Shown: positions 27,640-34,795, counted from the stretch's first letter. The stretch: DNA of 41,222 nt from Actinomycetota bacterium (GCA_014381745.1 JACNLA010000042.1:1-41222); one strand, 5' to 3'. Numbers and translations are program-made. The notes: generated by a model from the letters alone, not told the origin.

Positions 27640-28407
27640 CTAGAGGGGTCCGGAGATTCCGCCGTCCTTGCGGACGCGCCAGAAGTGGATTGCCATGAAG
27701 ATCACCGTCACAAAGGGCAGCATCAGGACGTGTAGTACGTACCAGCGCAACAGGGTGTCGGTGCCGATCTCGACGCCACCCAGGAGAACGAACCTGACCT
27801 GGGACCCAAACACCGGTGTGAAGCCCATCATGTTGGTGCCGACCGTTACCGCCCAGAGAGCAAGTTGGTCCCATGGCAGCAGGTAGCCGGTGAACGACAG
27901 CAGCAGGGTGAACTGCAGCAGCATCACGCCGATGACCCAGTTGAACTCACGCGGCGGCTTGTATGCGCCGTGGTAGAAGACCCTGGCCATGTGGAGGAAC
28001 ACGGACAGAACCATGAGGTGCGCGGCCCACCTGTGCATGTTGCGTACGAGGAGGCCGAAGCCGACCGCCGTATGGAGGGTCAAGATGTCGTCCCATGCCT
28101 GGGCCGCTGTCGGCCGGTAGAAGAACATCAGGAATATGCCCGTAACGGTGAGCAGGATGAACAGGAAGAAGCTCAACCCGCCCAGACACAGCGTGTAGCT
28201 CACCTTCACGGCGTGCCGCTTCACCTTTACCGGGTGGAGGTGGTAGAGGACGCTGTTCATGATCACGTAGGACCGGTTCCTGGGGCTGTCGCTGTAGCCC
28301 TTGCGGAAGATGGAGCCGGGTCTGAAGATGGATCCCCAGGCCTGAGAGCCCTGTACGCGCTCTGCCAGCGCCTGTCCGGTCGGCTTGGCGCCGTTGCTAT
28401 CGGCCAC
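27640..28407 (-). CDS. Cytochrome b6-type N-terminal half of the bc complex
   Basis: 255 residues, four membrane helices. Heme b ligands are His125 and His139 (13 residues apart) and His226 and His241 (14 residues apart). The 14-residue gap is the b6 pattern, against 13 in mitochondrial-type cytochrome b. Cys74 in YTLCLGG sits where b6 proteins carry the Cys that covalently binds heme ci. The YKPPREFNWVIG and GYLLPWDQLALWAV blocks and the terminal RKDGGISGPL also resemble cytochrome b6. It ends there and lacks the subunit IV half, which is a separate gene downstream. The start is GTG at 28407 with AGGAG upstream. An internal repeat (GSIFRPGSIFRK) lies in the soluble N-terminus. Confidence 0.93.
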   Translation of the reverse strand: MADSNGAKPTGQALAERVQGSQAWGSIFRPGSIFRKGYSDSPRNRSYVIMNSVLYHLHPVKVKRHAVKVSYTLCLGGLSFFLFILLTVTGIFLMFFYRPTAAQAWDDILTLHTAVGFGLLVRNMHRWAAHLMVLSVFLHMARVFYHGAYKPPREFNWVIGVMLLQFTLLLSFTGYLLPWDQLALWAVTVGTNMMGFTPVFGSQVRFVLLGGVEIGTDTLLRWYVLHVLMLPFVTVIFMAIHFWRVRKDGGISGPL

Positions 28408-28472
28408 TGTCGTTGTTCTCCTGTGAGCCTGTGTGGGTGTTCGTGTTCTGCATTGTTCCCGCCGGCGCCGAC

Positions 28473-28889
28473 TCAGCCGAGGCGCAGGCCGTAGCCGTAG
28501 CCGTGGCTGTTGGTGCGCTGGTGGGAGTCACCATCTGCGGGTGGGTCGGTCAACTTGCCGAGAATGATGACACCGGTGGGGCAGCGATCGACACAGAGGG
28601 CGCAGCGGGTGCAGATGTCGTCGTCGATGGTGAAGATGACGTGATCGCTGGGGTCGTCGCCGGGCATCTCGGTGCCGACGGCTTCGGCTATTGCGTCGGG
28701 CCTGACCATGTGGATGCACTTCCACGGACAGATGTCGACACAGCCCTCACACATGATGCACTCGGACTGGTCAATGTGGATGAACTGCTTCGGCTTTACC
28801 GCTGTGGCCATCCAGGCGGCATCGACCTCGCGCAGCGTGTAGTCGTCGACGAAGGTCGGGTGGGCGGGGTTGGCGTCGATGACGCTCAT
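28473..28889 (-). CDS. Two-[4Fe-4S] ferredoxin-like protein in the bc cluster
   Basis: 138 residues, soluble. Two CxxCxxCxxxC motifs bind two [4Fe-4S] clusters: Cys44, 47, 50, 54 (CIMCEGCVDIC) and Cys93, 96, 99, 103 (CTRCALCVDRC), with an extra Cys58. The linker between them is about 38 residues, longer than in small 2[4Fe-4S] ferredoxins. A 35-residue N-terminal part precedes the first cluster and a Gly/Tyr/His tail (SHGYGYGLRLG) ends the protein. It overlaps the small membrane protein gene upstream by 4 bp and lies 65 bp ahead of cytochrome b6. A ferredoxin is not a standard bc subunit. It may be an extra redox subunit or an electron carrier for the EFG-less complex I (inference). Confidence 0.88.
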   Translation of the reverse strand: MSVIDANPAHPTFVDDYTLREVDAAWMATAVKPKQFIHIDQSECIMCEGCVDICPWKCIHMVRPDAIAEAVGTEMPGDDPSDHVIFTIDDDICTRCALCVDRCPTGVIILGKLTDPPADGDSHQRTNSHGYGYGLRLG

Positions 28890-29341
28890 GTGCCTGCCCC
28901 CTCACGTACAAGCGGGCGCCCGTATTCAGAGGTCGGCACGGGTGCGGCTTCTTCGGTGCCCCGGTTCTGCCACTTCTTCCAGAGAACGGCGTTGCCGCCG
29001 AGACCCACGAAGTAGATGAGCACCGCGACGACGTCGCGGATCACCTGGTAGGTCATGGTGAAGGGAAGTGCCCATTCGACGATGCCCTGGTCGCCGGTCC
29101 AGGGCAGCGATGGCCCGATCAGGAAGCGATCGGGACGCCAGTTCAGCTCGCTGTCGGCCCAGGTCAGCCACTGGTGCGGAACCACGCCGTAGACCCAGAA
29201 CATGATCATGAAGACGTAGGTGGCGAAGAACATTGCCTCGCCCCAGGTGAAGTCCTTGTCGGCGGGACAGCGGTCACGGTATGCACCGGCACCGGCCACC
29301 ATGAGGGCCAGCACGATGATGGATACGACGAACGCGACCAT
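28886..29341 (-). CDS. Small three-helix membrane protein, first gene of the bc/nuo tract
   Basis: Not a family I recognise. 151 residues with membrane helices near 1-20, 36-55 and 99-120. A Trp-rich loop lies between the second and third (HQWLTWADSELNWRPDRFLIGPSLPW). The C-terminal 25 residues are charged and probably cytoplasmic or disordered. There are no heme or Fe-S motifs. The ATG at 29341 has a perfect AGGAGG nine bases upstream (29351-29356), the strongest ribosome binding site in the tract. Its start overlaps nothing, and it overlaps the ferredoxin gene by 4 bp. Being first in the operon and coupled to a ferredoxin, it could anchor that ferredoxin to the membrane (inference). Confidence 0.82.
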   Translation of the reverse strand: MVAFVVSIIVLALMVAGAGAYRDRCPADKDFTWGEAMFFATYVFMIMFWVYGVVPHQWLTWADSELNWRPDRFLIGPSLPWTGDQGIVEWALPFTMTYQVIRDVVAVLIYFVGLGGNAVLWKKWQNRGTEEAAPVPTSEYGRPLVREGAGT

Positions 29342-29675
29342 CGTTTGAATCCTCCTCGGCGGGTCTCGGCGACTGGGTGGTTACAGCGACTTAGTGAAGC
29401 GATGCACAAGCACTATGCCCGCCCCATGTTAGTAGGTGGTCCACGGACTCCACGACCCTCGATCGGTCCCGTCGTGACGTCCGTGCACAGACGGTGTGTC
29501 TATCACGCCGCGTGCGATGCGACTACCCCGGCGGGTGTCATCTGGCTTGTCCGGATCGGCACCGGACGACCTACAGTGCCAGCTAGCCTGCACCTGTCCG
29601 ATCAGCGGTTGGTGTACGGCCCACCGCACACTGAACCCAGACCGATCCGAACATCACGTCGCCCCGGAGACCACG
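29342..29675. other. Divergent promoter region between the bc/nuo tract and the cytochrome c gene
   Basis: 334 bp without a gene I can support. It holds the ribosome binding site of the minus-strand tract (29351-29356), a Rex-like operator (29393-29413) and a possible minus-strand -10 element (CATAGT, 29411-29416) abutting it. On the plus side, a candidate -10 (TACAGT or the nearby TAGCCT, 29572-29588) precedes a leader of about 90 bases and the GGAGA at 29666-29670. Plus-strand reading frames through this region lack a recognisable product. Confidence 0.5.
29393..29413 (-). promoter_or_regulatory. Putative Rex operator upstream of the bc/nuo tract
   Basis: On the minus strand the core reads TGTGCATCGCTTCACT (29408 to 29393), a near-palindrome. 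It fits the Rex operator consensus known from Streptomyces (TGTGAAC-N3-TTCACA) imperfectly. More telling, the 20-bp string GTGCTTGTGCA-N4-TTCAC (29413 to 29394) is repeated with the same 16 fixed bases at 39578-39597 in front of rex. It lies 52 bp before the first ATG of the tract, beside a possible -10 element, where a bound repressor would block transcription. Regulator assignment is inference. Confidence 0.6.
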
Positions 29676-30443
29676 TTGACTGAGATCCCCGAGCACCTTT
29701 TGAAGCGCTCACGCCAAGCCCGTGGCACCACCGCCGACGAGCCGACCGAAAAGGCAGACGACACAACCCCGGCCGCTACCTCCGGTGCCGTCCAGCCGGC
29801 CGCTGAGCCGGCCAGCACACCTGAACCGGCTCCCGCAGTACCGGTTGCCCCCTACAACGCTGCAGCCTCAAGCCGCAAGAAGATCCCCTGGTGGGCTGCC
29901 AGCGCACTGGTCCTGCTGCCAATCTGGGCCATCACCTACGTCGGCACTCTCGAACGCCCCCCCGAGGCAGGGTCCTCCGGTCTTCTGGCCGACGGCGACC
30001 ACGTCTACTCAGCGCGCTGCGCCAGCTGCCACGGAGCATCCGGCGAAGGTGGAGCCGGCCCGGCCATGACCGATGGCGAGGTAACAGCCACCTTCCCGAC
30101 CCCTGCGGAACACATCGTGTGGGTGGCGTCAGGCTCTGCAGGCGTCGGGCTCGGCAGCCCGTACGGCGACGAGGCCGTCGGTCGCGTTGCAGTCGGTGGC
30201 ATGCCTGGATTCGGCACAGCCCTGACCACAGAGGAACTGATCGGCGTCGTCCTGTACGAGCGGGCCCACTTCAGCGGCTCCGAGTTCGATGAGGGCCTGG
30301 CCGAGGCCATGGACGAAGCCATCCATTCAGGCCAGCTTGACCTCGAGGGCCACCTCGATCCGGAAACCGTCACCGTCGACGAGGTCCTCGACCTCCTACG
30401 GTCGGCCGAGTTCGGACAGGACGACCAGCTCGCCACCGGCTGA
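29676..30443 (+). CDS. Membrane-anchored monoheme cytochrome c with TEIPEHL N-terminal tag
   Basis: 255 residues. A soluble N-terminal segment begins TEIPEHLLKRSRQARG, then an Ala/Pro/Thr/Glu-rich linker (20-65), one membrane helix (about 69-90, IPWWAASALVLLPIWAITYVG) and an exported cytochrome c domain. The heme site is CASCH at 115-119, with a candidate axial Met176 (GGMPGFG). The C-terminal 55 residues are acidic. I chose the TTG at 29676 because GGAGA lies five bases upstream and the protein then starts with the same peptide as the subunit IV gene (26893-27624). The topology agrees with an electron carrier between the bc complex and an oxidase. It is divergent from the bc/nuo tract. Confidence 0.87.
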   Translation: MTEIPEHLLKRSRQARGTTADEPTEKADDTTPAATSGAVQPAAEPASTPEPAPAVPVAPYNAAASSRKKIPWWAASALVLLPIWAITYVGTLERPPEAGSSGLLADGDHVYSARCASCHGASGEGGAGPAMTDGEVTATFPTPAEHIVWVASGSAGVGLGSPYGDEAVGRVAVGGMPGFGTALTTEELIGVVLYERAHFSGSEFDEGLAEAMDEAIHSGQLDLEGHLDPETVTVDEVLDLLRSAEFGQDDQLATG

Positions 30444-30450
30444 GCCGGTG
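30434..30450 (+). terminator. Stem-loop enclosing the cytochrome c stop codon
   Basis: A perfect 7-bp inverted repeat (CACCGGC / GCCGGTG) with the TGA stop codon as its 3-base loop. A second hairpin follows at 30457-30472. No T-run is present, so intrinsic termination is uncertain; partial termination or mRNA end protection are alternatives. Confidence 0.4.
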
Positions 30451-30456
30451 ACCCGA

Positions 30457-30472
30457 GCTCCGTCCACGGAGC
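30457..30472 (+). terminator. Second stem-loop after the cytochrome c gene
   Basis: A perfect inverted repeat of 7 bp (GCTCCGT / ACGGAGC) with a 2-base apex, or 6 bp with a 4-base loop. It lies 13 bp after the cytochrome c stop and 35 bp before the next GTG. It lacks a T-tract. Together with the preceding hairpin it could reduce read-through into the flavoprotein gene. Confidence 0.4.
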
Positions 30473-30507
30473 CGAGATGACCCCCCCGGAAACCAGACAG
30501 GCCGGCA

Positions 30508-31827
30508 GTGCCTGAACACGTCCACGACCTGTTGGTCATCGGTGGCGGTCCGGCTGGCGCTGCCACCGCCTACTGGGCTGCCAGCGCCGGTCTCGACACC
30601 GTCGTGGTCGAGCGCAAGGTCTTCCCCCGCGAGAAGACCTGCGGCGATGCACTGACCCCCCGTGCCGTCCACCAGCTTGAGGCCATGGGCCTTGGCGCCA
30701 GCCTGAAGCGATACCACCGCTTCGACGGGCTCCGAGTGATCGCCCATGGGCGCACCCTTGAAATGGGCTGGCCGGACCACCCGGTGTTCCCCTCCTACGG
30801 ATACGTCGTCCGTCGCTCCGACCTGGACACGTTCGTCGTCCGCCACGCCGTCTCGGCCGGAGCAGCCCTCCACGAGGGAACCGATGCCGTGAGGCCCATC
30901 GAGGCCGACCACCCGGGCATTGCCGGCGCCGTCGTCGTCGACAGGGAGACAGGCTCCGAGCGTGAGATCCGGGCCCGCTACGTGGCGGTCGCCGACGGTG
31001 CAAACTCACGATTCGGTAGGGCGCTTGGAACGGCCAGGGACCGCTCCTACCCGATGGGCATGGCGATCCGCGGCTACTTCGAGAGCCCGATGCACGACGA
31101 TCCGTGGATCGAGTCGTCACTTGACGTCAGGGACCGGGCGGGCAACACCATGCCCGGATACGGGTGGATCTTCCCGGTCGGGGACGGCACGATCAACGTG
31201 GGAATTGGCCTGCTCTCAACGTTTCGCGACTACCGGTCGGTGAACACCTCCCATCTGTTCGAGGAGTTTGCCTGCACCCTCCCCGACCACTGGCAGATCG
31301 ACCCCACGGCGCCGATCGCAGCGCCGACCGGCGGGCGCCTCCCGATGGCGGGATCCGTCGGACCAAAGGCCGGCCCCAACTGGCTTCTGGTTGGCGATGC
31401 AGCCGGCTCCGTGAACCCGTTCAACGGTGAGGGAATCGACTACGCCTACGAGACGGGCCGCCTTGCTGCCGGGCTGATCGCCGAGGCTGCGGCCCGGGGC
31501 GACTCGGTGCTCGCCCGCTACCCGGGGATGCTCGACGACGAGTACGGAACCTATTTCAAGATGGCCCGGCTGTTCGCACGGGTAATCGGCAATCCCACCC
31601 TCATCCGTGAGCTGACCAAGGTCGGCATGCGTTCACGGCCGCTCATGGAGTGGGCTCTGCGGGTCATGGCCAACCTGCTCCGCGACGACGAGCCCGGCTA
31701 CTCGGAACCCGCATACAGGGCACTCGCCGCAGCAGTCCGGCTGGTACCCGACAGGTATGCAGAGATACCGGCTGTGACCCCCTCAGCCGCTCGCGAGTTC
31801 TCACCTCCTGACGCTCGAGTCGGTTGA
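30508..31827 (+). CDS. Geranylgeranyl-reductase-family FAD enzyme (possible menaquinone reductase)
   Basis: 439 residues. The N-terminal FAD-binding motif DLLVIGGGPAGAATAYWAA (8-26) with Glu35 at the end of the second strand is followed by the family signature CGDALTPRAV (45-54). Further motifs are VADGANSRFGR and the second FAD motif LVGDAAGSVNPFNGEGIDYAYETGR. This group reduces isoprenoid double bonds, for example in chlorophyll or archaeal lipids. In actinobacteria the MenJ member hydrogenates one bond of the menaquinone side chain. The location beside quinol-oxidising genes favours a quinone-tail substrate, but this is inference. The start is GTG at 30508. It is probably cotranscribed with the cytochrome c gene upstream unless the hairpins between them terminate. 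Confidence 0.85.
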   Translation: MPEHVHDLLVIGGGPAGAATAYWAASAGLDTVVVERKVFPREKTCGDALTPRAVHQLEAMGLGASLKRYHRFDGLRVIAHGRTLEMGWPDHPVFPSYGYVVRRSDLDTFVVRHAVSAGAALHEGTDAVRPIEADHPGIAGAVVVDRETGSEREIRARYVAVADGANSRFGRALGTARDRSYPMGMAIRGYFESPMHDDPWIESSLDVRDRAGNTMPGYGWIFPVGDGTINVGIGLLSTFRDYRSVNTSHLFEEFACTLPDHWQIDPTAPIAAPTGGRLPMAGSVGPKAGPNWLLVGDAAGSVNPFNGEGIDYAYETGRLAAGLIAEAAARGDSVLARYPGMLDDEYGTYFKMARLFARVIGNPTLIRELTKVGMRSRPLMEWALRVMANLLRDDEPGYSEPAYRALAAAVRLVPDRYAEIPAVTPSAAREFSPPDARVG

Positions 31828-31850
31828 TGCCGCACGATCCGGTGCCTGAG

Positions 31851-31868
31851 CGGGGAGAATGTTCCCCG
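31851..31868 (+). promoter_or_regulatory. Inverted repeat over the pgi ribosome binding site
   Basis: CGGGGA and TCCCCG are separated by GAATGT. The left arm contains the only plausible Shine-Dalgarno sequence (GGGGAG) and the right arm touches the GTG start at 31868. In RNA the pairing would hide the ribosome site. The stem is only 6 bp. Confidence 0.35.
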
Positions 31869-33499
31869 TGACCGGATCTGACACCAACGGCGGAAACGCA
31901 TGGGCCGCCCTTGAACGGCACCGGGACGAACGGGCCGGCACGTCGCTCCGGGACCTGTTCGACGCCGATGCAGACCGCGGTGAACGGTTGGCAGTGACCG
32001 TCGGGGACCTGTGGGTCGACTACTCAAAGCAGCCGGTCACAGACGAAACGATCTCCCTTCTCGCCGATCTGGCTGTCCAGCTGGATCTGCCGGGCTTCGT
32101 GGACCGCATGATGGCCGGCGAACGGGTCAACACCACAGAGGACAGACCGGCCCTCCACACGGCTCTGCGTTCACCCGCCGGCACCAGGGTCCTCGTTGAC
32201 GGCACAGACGTGATGCCCAGGGTCACAGAGACACTGGATCGCATGGCCGAGGTGGCCGACAGCCTCCGCAGTGGCCAGTTGACGGGTGTCACCGGCAGGC
32301 CCATCACCTCGATCGTGAGCCTGGGCATCGGGGGCTCGCACCTGGGTCCGGCCATGGCGACCAGCGCACTGACACACCTTGCCGACCCGACTATCGACGT
32401 CCGCTTCGCGTCAAACCTCGACGGTGCCGAGATCTCCACGGTTCTGGCCGATTTGGATCCGGCAACCACGCTTGTCCTGATCTGTTCCAAGACATTTACG
32501 ACCATGGAGACAATGGTCGCGGCGGAAACAGCCAGGGCCTGGCTGGTCGACGATCTCGGCAGCGATGTGTCGGCCCATCTGGCTGCGGCCACGGCGGCGA
32601 CCGACCTGGCGGAGAAGTTTGGGATCAGCCCCGACCTCACCTTTGCTCTTCCCGACTGGGTGGGGGGACGCTTCTCGCTGCCGTCCGCTGTCGGGCTGGG
32701 GCTCATGGCCGCCATCGGCCCGGATGCCTTCAGGGAAATGCTCGCCGGAATGCATCTTGTCGACGACCATCTGGCGTCGGCACCCGTGCACTCCAACGGC
32801 CCGATGCTGCTGGGCCTGTTCGACGTCTGGCACCGCACCATTCTTGGCACATCATCGCTGGCGGTGGTTCCCTACAGCAGCCAGCTTGATGGGTTCGCAC
32901 CCTGGTTCCAGCAGGTCTCGATGGAGAGCCTCGGCAAGCGGGTCACCGCCGGTGGAGGCCCCGTCGCCGGTCCAACCGGTCCGGTGGTCTGGGGCTCAAC
33001 CGGCACCGACGGCCAGCACGCCTTCTTCCAGATGCTCCACCAGGGAACCGAGCCTATTCCCGTCGACCTGATCGGTTTCGCACGTCCAACAGCCGATCCG
33101 TACATGGCCCACCACGGCCGCCTCATGGCGAACCTGTTCGCCCAGGCCGAGGCCCTCGCCTTCGGGATGTCGGCCGAGGAGGCCGCTGCCGCTGGCACCC
33201 CGTCAAGGCTGGTGGCTCACCGGACCTTTCCGGGTAACCGCCCCAGCACCACGATCCTGGCTCCGGAACTGACTCCATCGGTGCTTGGGCAGCTGGTCGC
33301 CCTCTACGAGCACCGAACGGTGGTGGCCGGGGCAGCGTGGGGCATCAACCCGTTCGACCAGTGGGGAGTCGAGCTGGGCAAGACGCTGGCGGTGCGCATT
33401 GCCGACGAGCTGGCCGACGACCCGGGTGACCTGGCGCACGACTCCTCAACCAACTCACTGATCAGTCGGTACCGCCAGCTGCGGGGACACTCCGCCTGA
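31868..33499 (+). CDS. pgi: Glucose-6-phosphate isomerase
   Basis: Interconverts glucose 6-phosphate and fructose 6-phosphate in the cytoplasm; about 543 residues, typical length. Family blocks include SLGIGGSHLGPAM, the sugar-phosphate-binding CSKTFTTMETM, the VPYSSQLDGFAPWFQQVSMESLGKRV block with the catalytic Glu, and GTDGQHAFFQMLHQG with the catalytic His. The C-terminal DSSTNSLISRYRQLRG has Arg where many homologues carry the active-site Lys (NRYK). The GTG at 31868 is preferred: the ATG at 31859 would sit directly against the GGGGAG ribosome site. It is the last plus-strand gene here and converges on hemL with a 21-bp gap. Confidence 0.95.
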   Translation: MTGSDTNGGNAWAALERHRDERAGTSLRDLFDADADRGERLAVTVGDLWVDYSKQPVTDETISLLADLAVQLDLPGFVDRMMAGERVNTTEDRPALHTALRSPAGTRVLVDGTDVMPRVTETLDRMAEVADSLRSGQLTGVTGRPITSIVSLGIGGSHLGPAMATSALTHLADPTIDVRFASNLDGAEISTVLADLDPATTLVLICSKTFTTMETMVAAETARAWLVDDLGSDVSAHLAAATAATDLAEKFGISPDLTFALPDWVGGRFSLPSAVGLGLMAAIGPDAFREMLAGMHLVDDHLASAPVHSNGPMLLGLFDVWHRTILGTSSLAVVPYSSQLDGFAPWFQQVSMESLGKRVTAGGGPVAGPTGPVVWGSTGTDGQHAFFQMLHQGTEPIPVDLIGFARPTADPYMAHHGRLMANLFAQAEALAFGMSAEEAAAAGTPSRLVAHRTFPGNRPSTTILAPELTPSVLGQLVALYEHRTVVAGAAWGINPFDQWGVELGKTLAVRIADELADDPGDLAHDSSTNSLISRYRQLRGHSA

Positions 33500-33520
33500 G
33501 CCACAGCTGGCCCATGCGCG

Positions 33521-34795
33521 TCACAGAAGGTCTGATGCCACCGCCGCCGCTGCGTCGGCGGCAATCGAGACCGTTTCGTCAACCACGGCCTCGTCGTGGG
33601 CGATGCTCGGGAACAGGGCCTCGTAGGCGCCGGGTGCCAGCGCTACCCCTCTCTCGAGCAGGGCATGGAAGATCCTGGGGTAGAGGCCGTTCTCGGCAAG
33701 GAGCTGCGCCTCGTCGAAATCGACCGGGCGGGGTTGGCCGAAGAACACACCAAGCAGCGAGCCGACCCGGGGAAGGACACACGTCAGGCCGGCAGCGGTG
33801 AACGCCTCGGTGAGGCCACCGGCGAGGCTCTCGGCTGTGGAGGTGAGCCGCCTGTAGGCGTCGTCATCGAGCAGTTCCAGGGTGGCCCGACCGGCAGCCA
33901 TCGCCAGGGGATTTCCAGACAGGGTGCCCGCCTGGTAGACGCCTCCGATGGGGGCCAGGTTCGACATGAGATCGGTGCCGCCACCAAATGCGCCGACTGG
34001 GAGGCCTCCACCGATGACCTTGCCAAAGCACCAGAGGTCAGGCATAACCCCAAAGAAGTCTGTGGCACCGCCGCGGGCCAGCCTGAAGCCCGTAATCACC
34101 TCGTCGAAGATGAGCAGGGCGCCCACTGCATCGCATGCGGTCCGGAGGCCTTCCAGAAAACCGGGAGCAGGGGCTACGAGACCCATGTTGGCCGCGACCG
34201 GCTCCACGATCACGGCGGCCACGGTGTCATCCAGCTCAGGCACGACGTTGTAGGGGGCGACCACGGTGTCGGCCACCGCACCGTCGGTGACGCCGTCACA
34301 TCCCGTGAGGCCCTGGTTGGCCACGCCGCTGCCACCGGCTGCCAGAAGGGCATCGGAATGACCGTGGTAGCAGCCCGCGAACTTCACTATCCGGGAGCGA
34401 CCCGTGGCTCCACGCGCCAACCTGATCGCTGACATCGTCGCCTCGGTTCCGCTGGATACGAACCTCACTGAATCGAGGCCTGTGATGCGGTCGACGACCA
34501 TCTCCGCCAGGATGACCTCGGCCTCGGTGGGTGCACCGAAGCTGGTTCCGTCTCCGGCGGCACAGGCGACAGCCTCGACAATGACCGGATGGGCGTGCCC
34601 CAGGATGCCCGGACCGTAGGACTGGACGTAGTCGATGTAACGACGACCCTCCGCATCCCAGACATAGGGGCCTTCGCCACGTTCAACGAAGTACGGGGTT
34701 CCACCGACTGAACCGAACGCCCTGACCGGCGAGTTGACCCCACCTGGAATGACCCTCAGCGCACGCTCAAAGAGCGAGGCGTTTGATCCGCTCAT
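33521..34795 (-). CDS. hemL: Glutamate-1-semialdehyde 2,1-aminomutase
   Basis: PLP enzyme converting glutamate 1-semialdehyde to 5-aminolevulinate in the C5 route of heme synthesis; 424 residues. The N-terminal RVIPGGVNSPVRAF, GTEATMSAIRLAR, LLIFDEVITGFRLARGG (Asp231/Glu232) and the PLP Lys259 in CFGKVIGGGLPVGAFGG are all intact. It overlaps hemB by 4 bp and ends the rex-hem cluster. The GFR-LAR and GGGLPVGA motifs separate it from other class III aminotransferases. Confidence 0.96.
   Translation of the reverse strand: MSGSNASLFERALRVIPGGVNSPVRAFGSVGGTPYFVERGEGPYVWDAEGRRYIDYVQSYGPGILGHAHPVIVEAVACAAGDGTSFGAPTEAEVILAEMVVDRITGLDSVRFVSSGTEATMSAIRLARGATGRSRIVKFAGCYHGHSDALLAAGGSGVANQGLTGCDGVTDGAVADTVVAPYNVVPELDDTVAAVIVEPVAANMGLVAPAPGFLEGLRTACDAVGALLIFDEVITGFRLARGGATDFFGVMPDLWCFGKVIGGGLPVGAFGGGTDLMSNLAPIGGVYQAGTLSGNPLAMAAGRATLELLDDDAYRRLTSTAESLAGGLTEAFTAAGLTCVLPRVGSLLGVFFGQPRPVDFDEAQLLAENGLYPRIFHALLERGVALAPGAYEALFPSIAHDEAVVDETVSIAADAAAAVASDLL

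Noticed and set aside
26834-27874. A 346-codon minus-strand frame overlapping the subunit IV and b6 genes
   Set aside because: Same strand but a different frame from two genes with complete functional motifs; Arg/Pro/Gly-rich and without domains.
31868-33499. Link between pgi and an F420-dependent donor pathway for the EFG-less complex I
   Set aside because: Glucose 6-phosphate can feed F420 reduction in actinobacteria, but no F420-dependent enzyme is in the window, so the link has no sequence support here.
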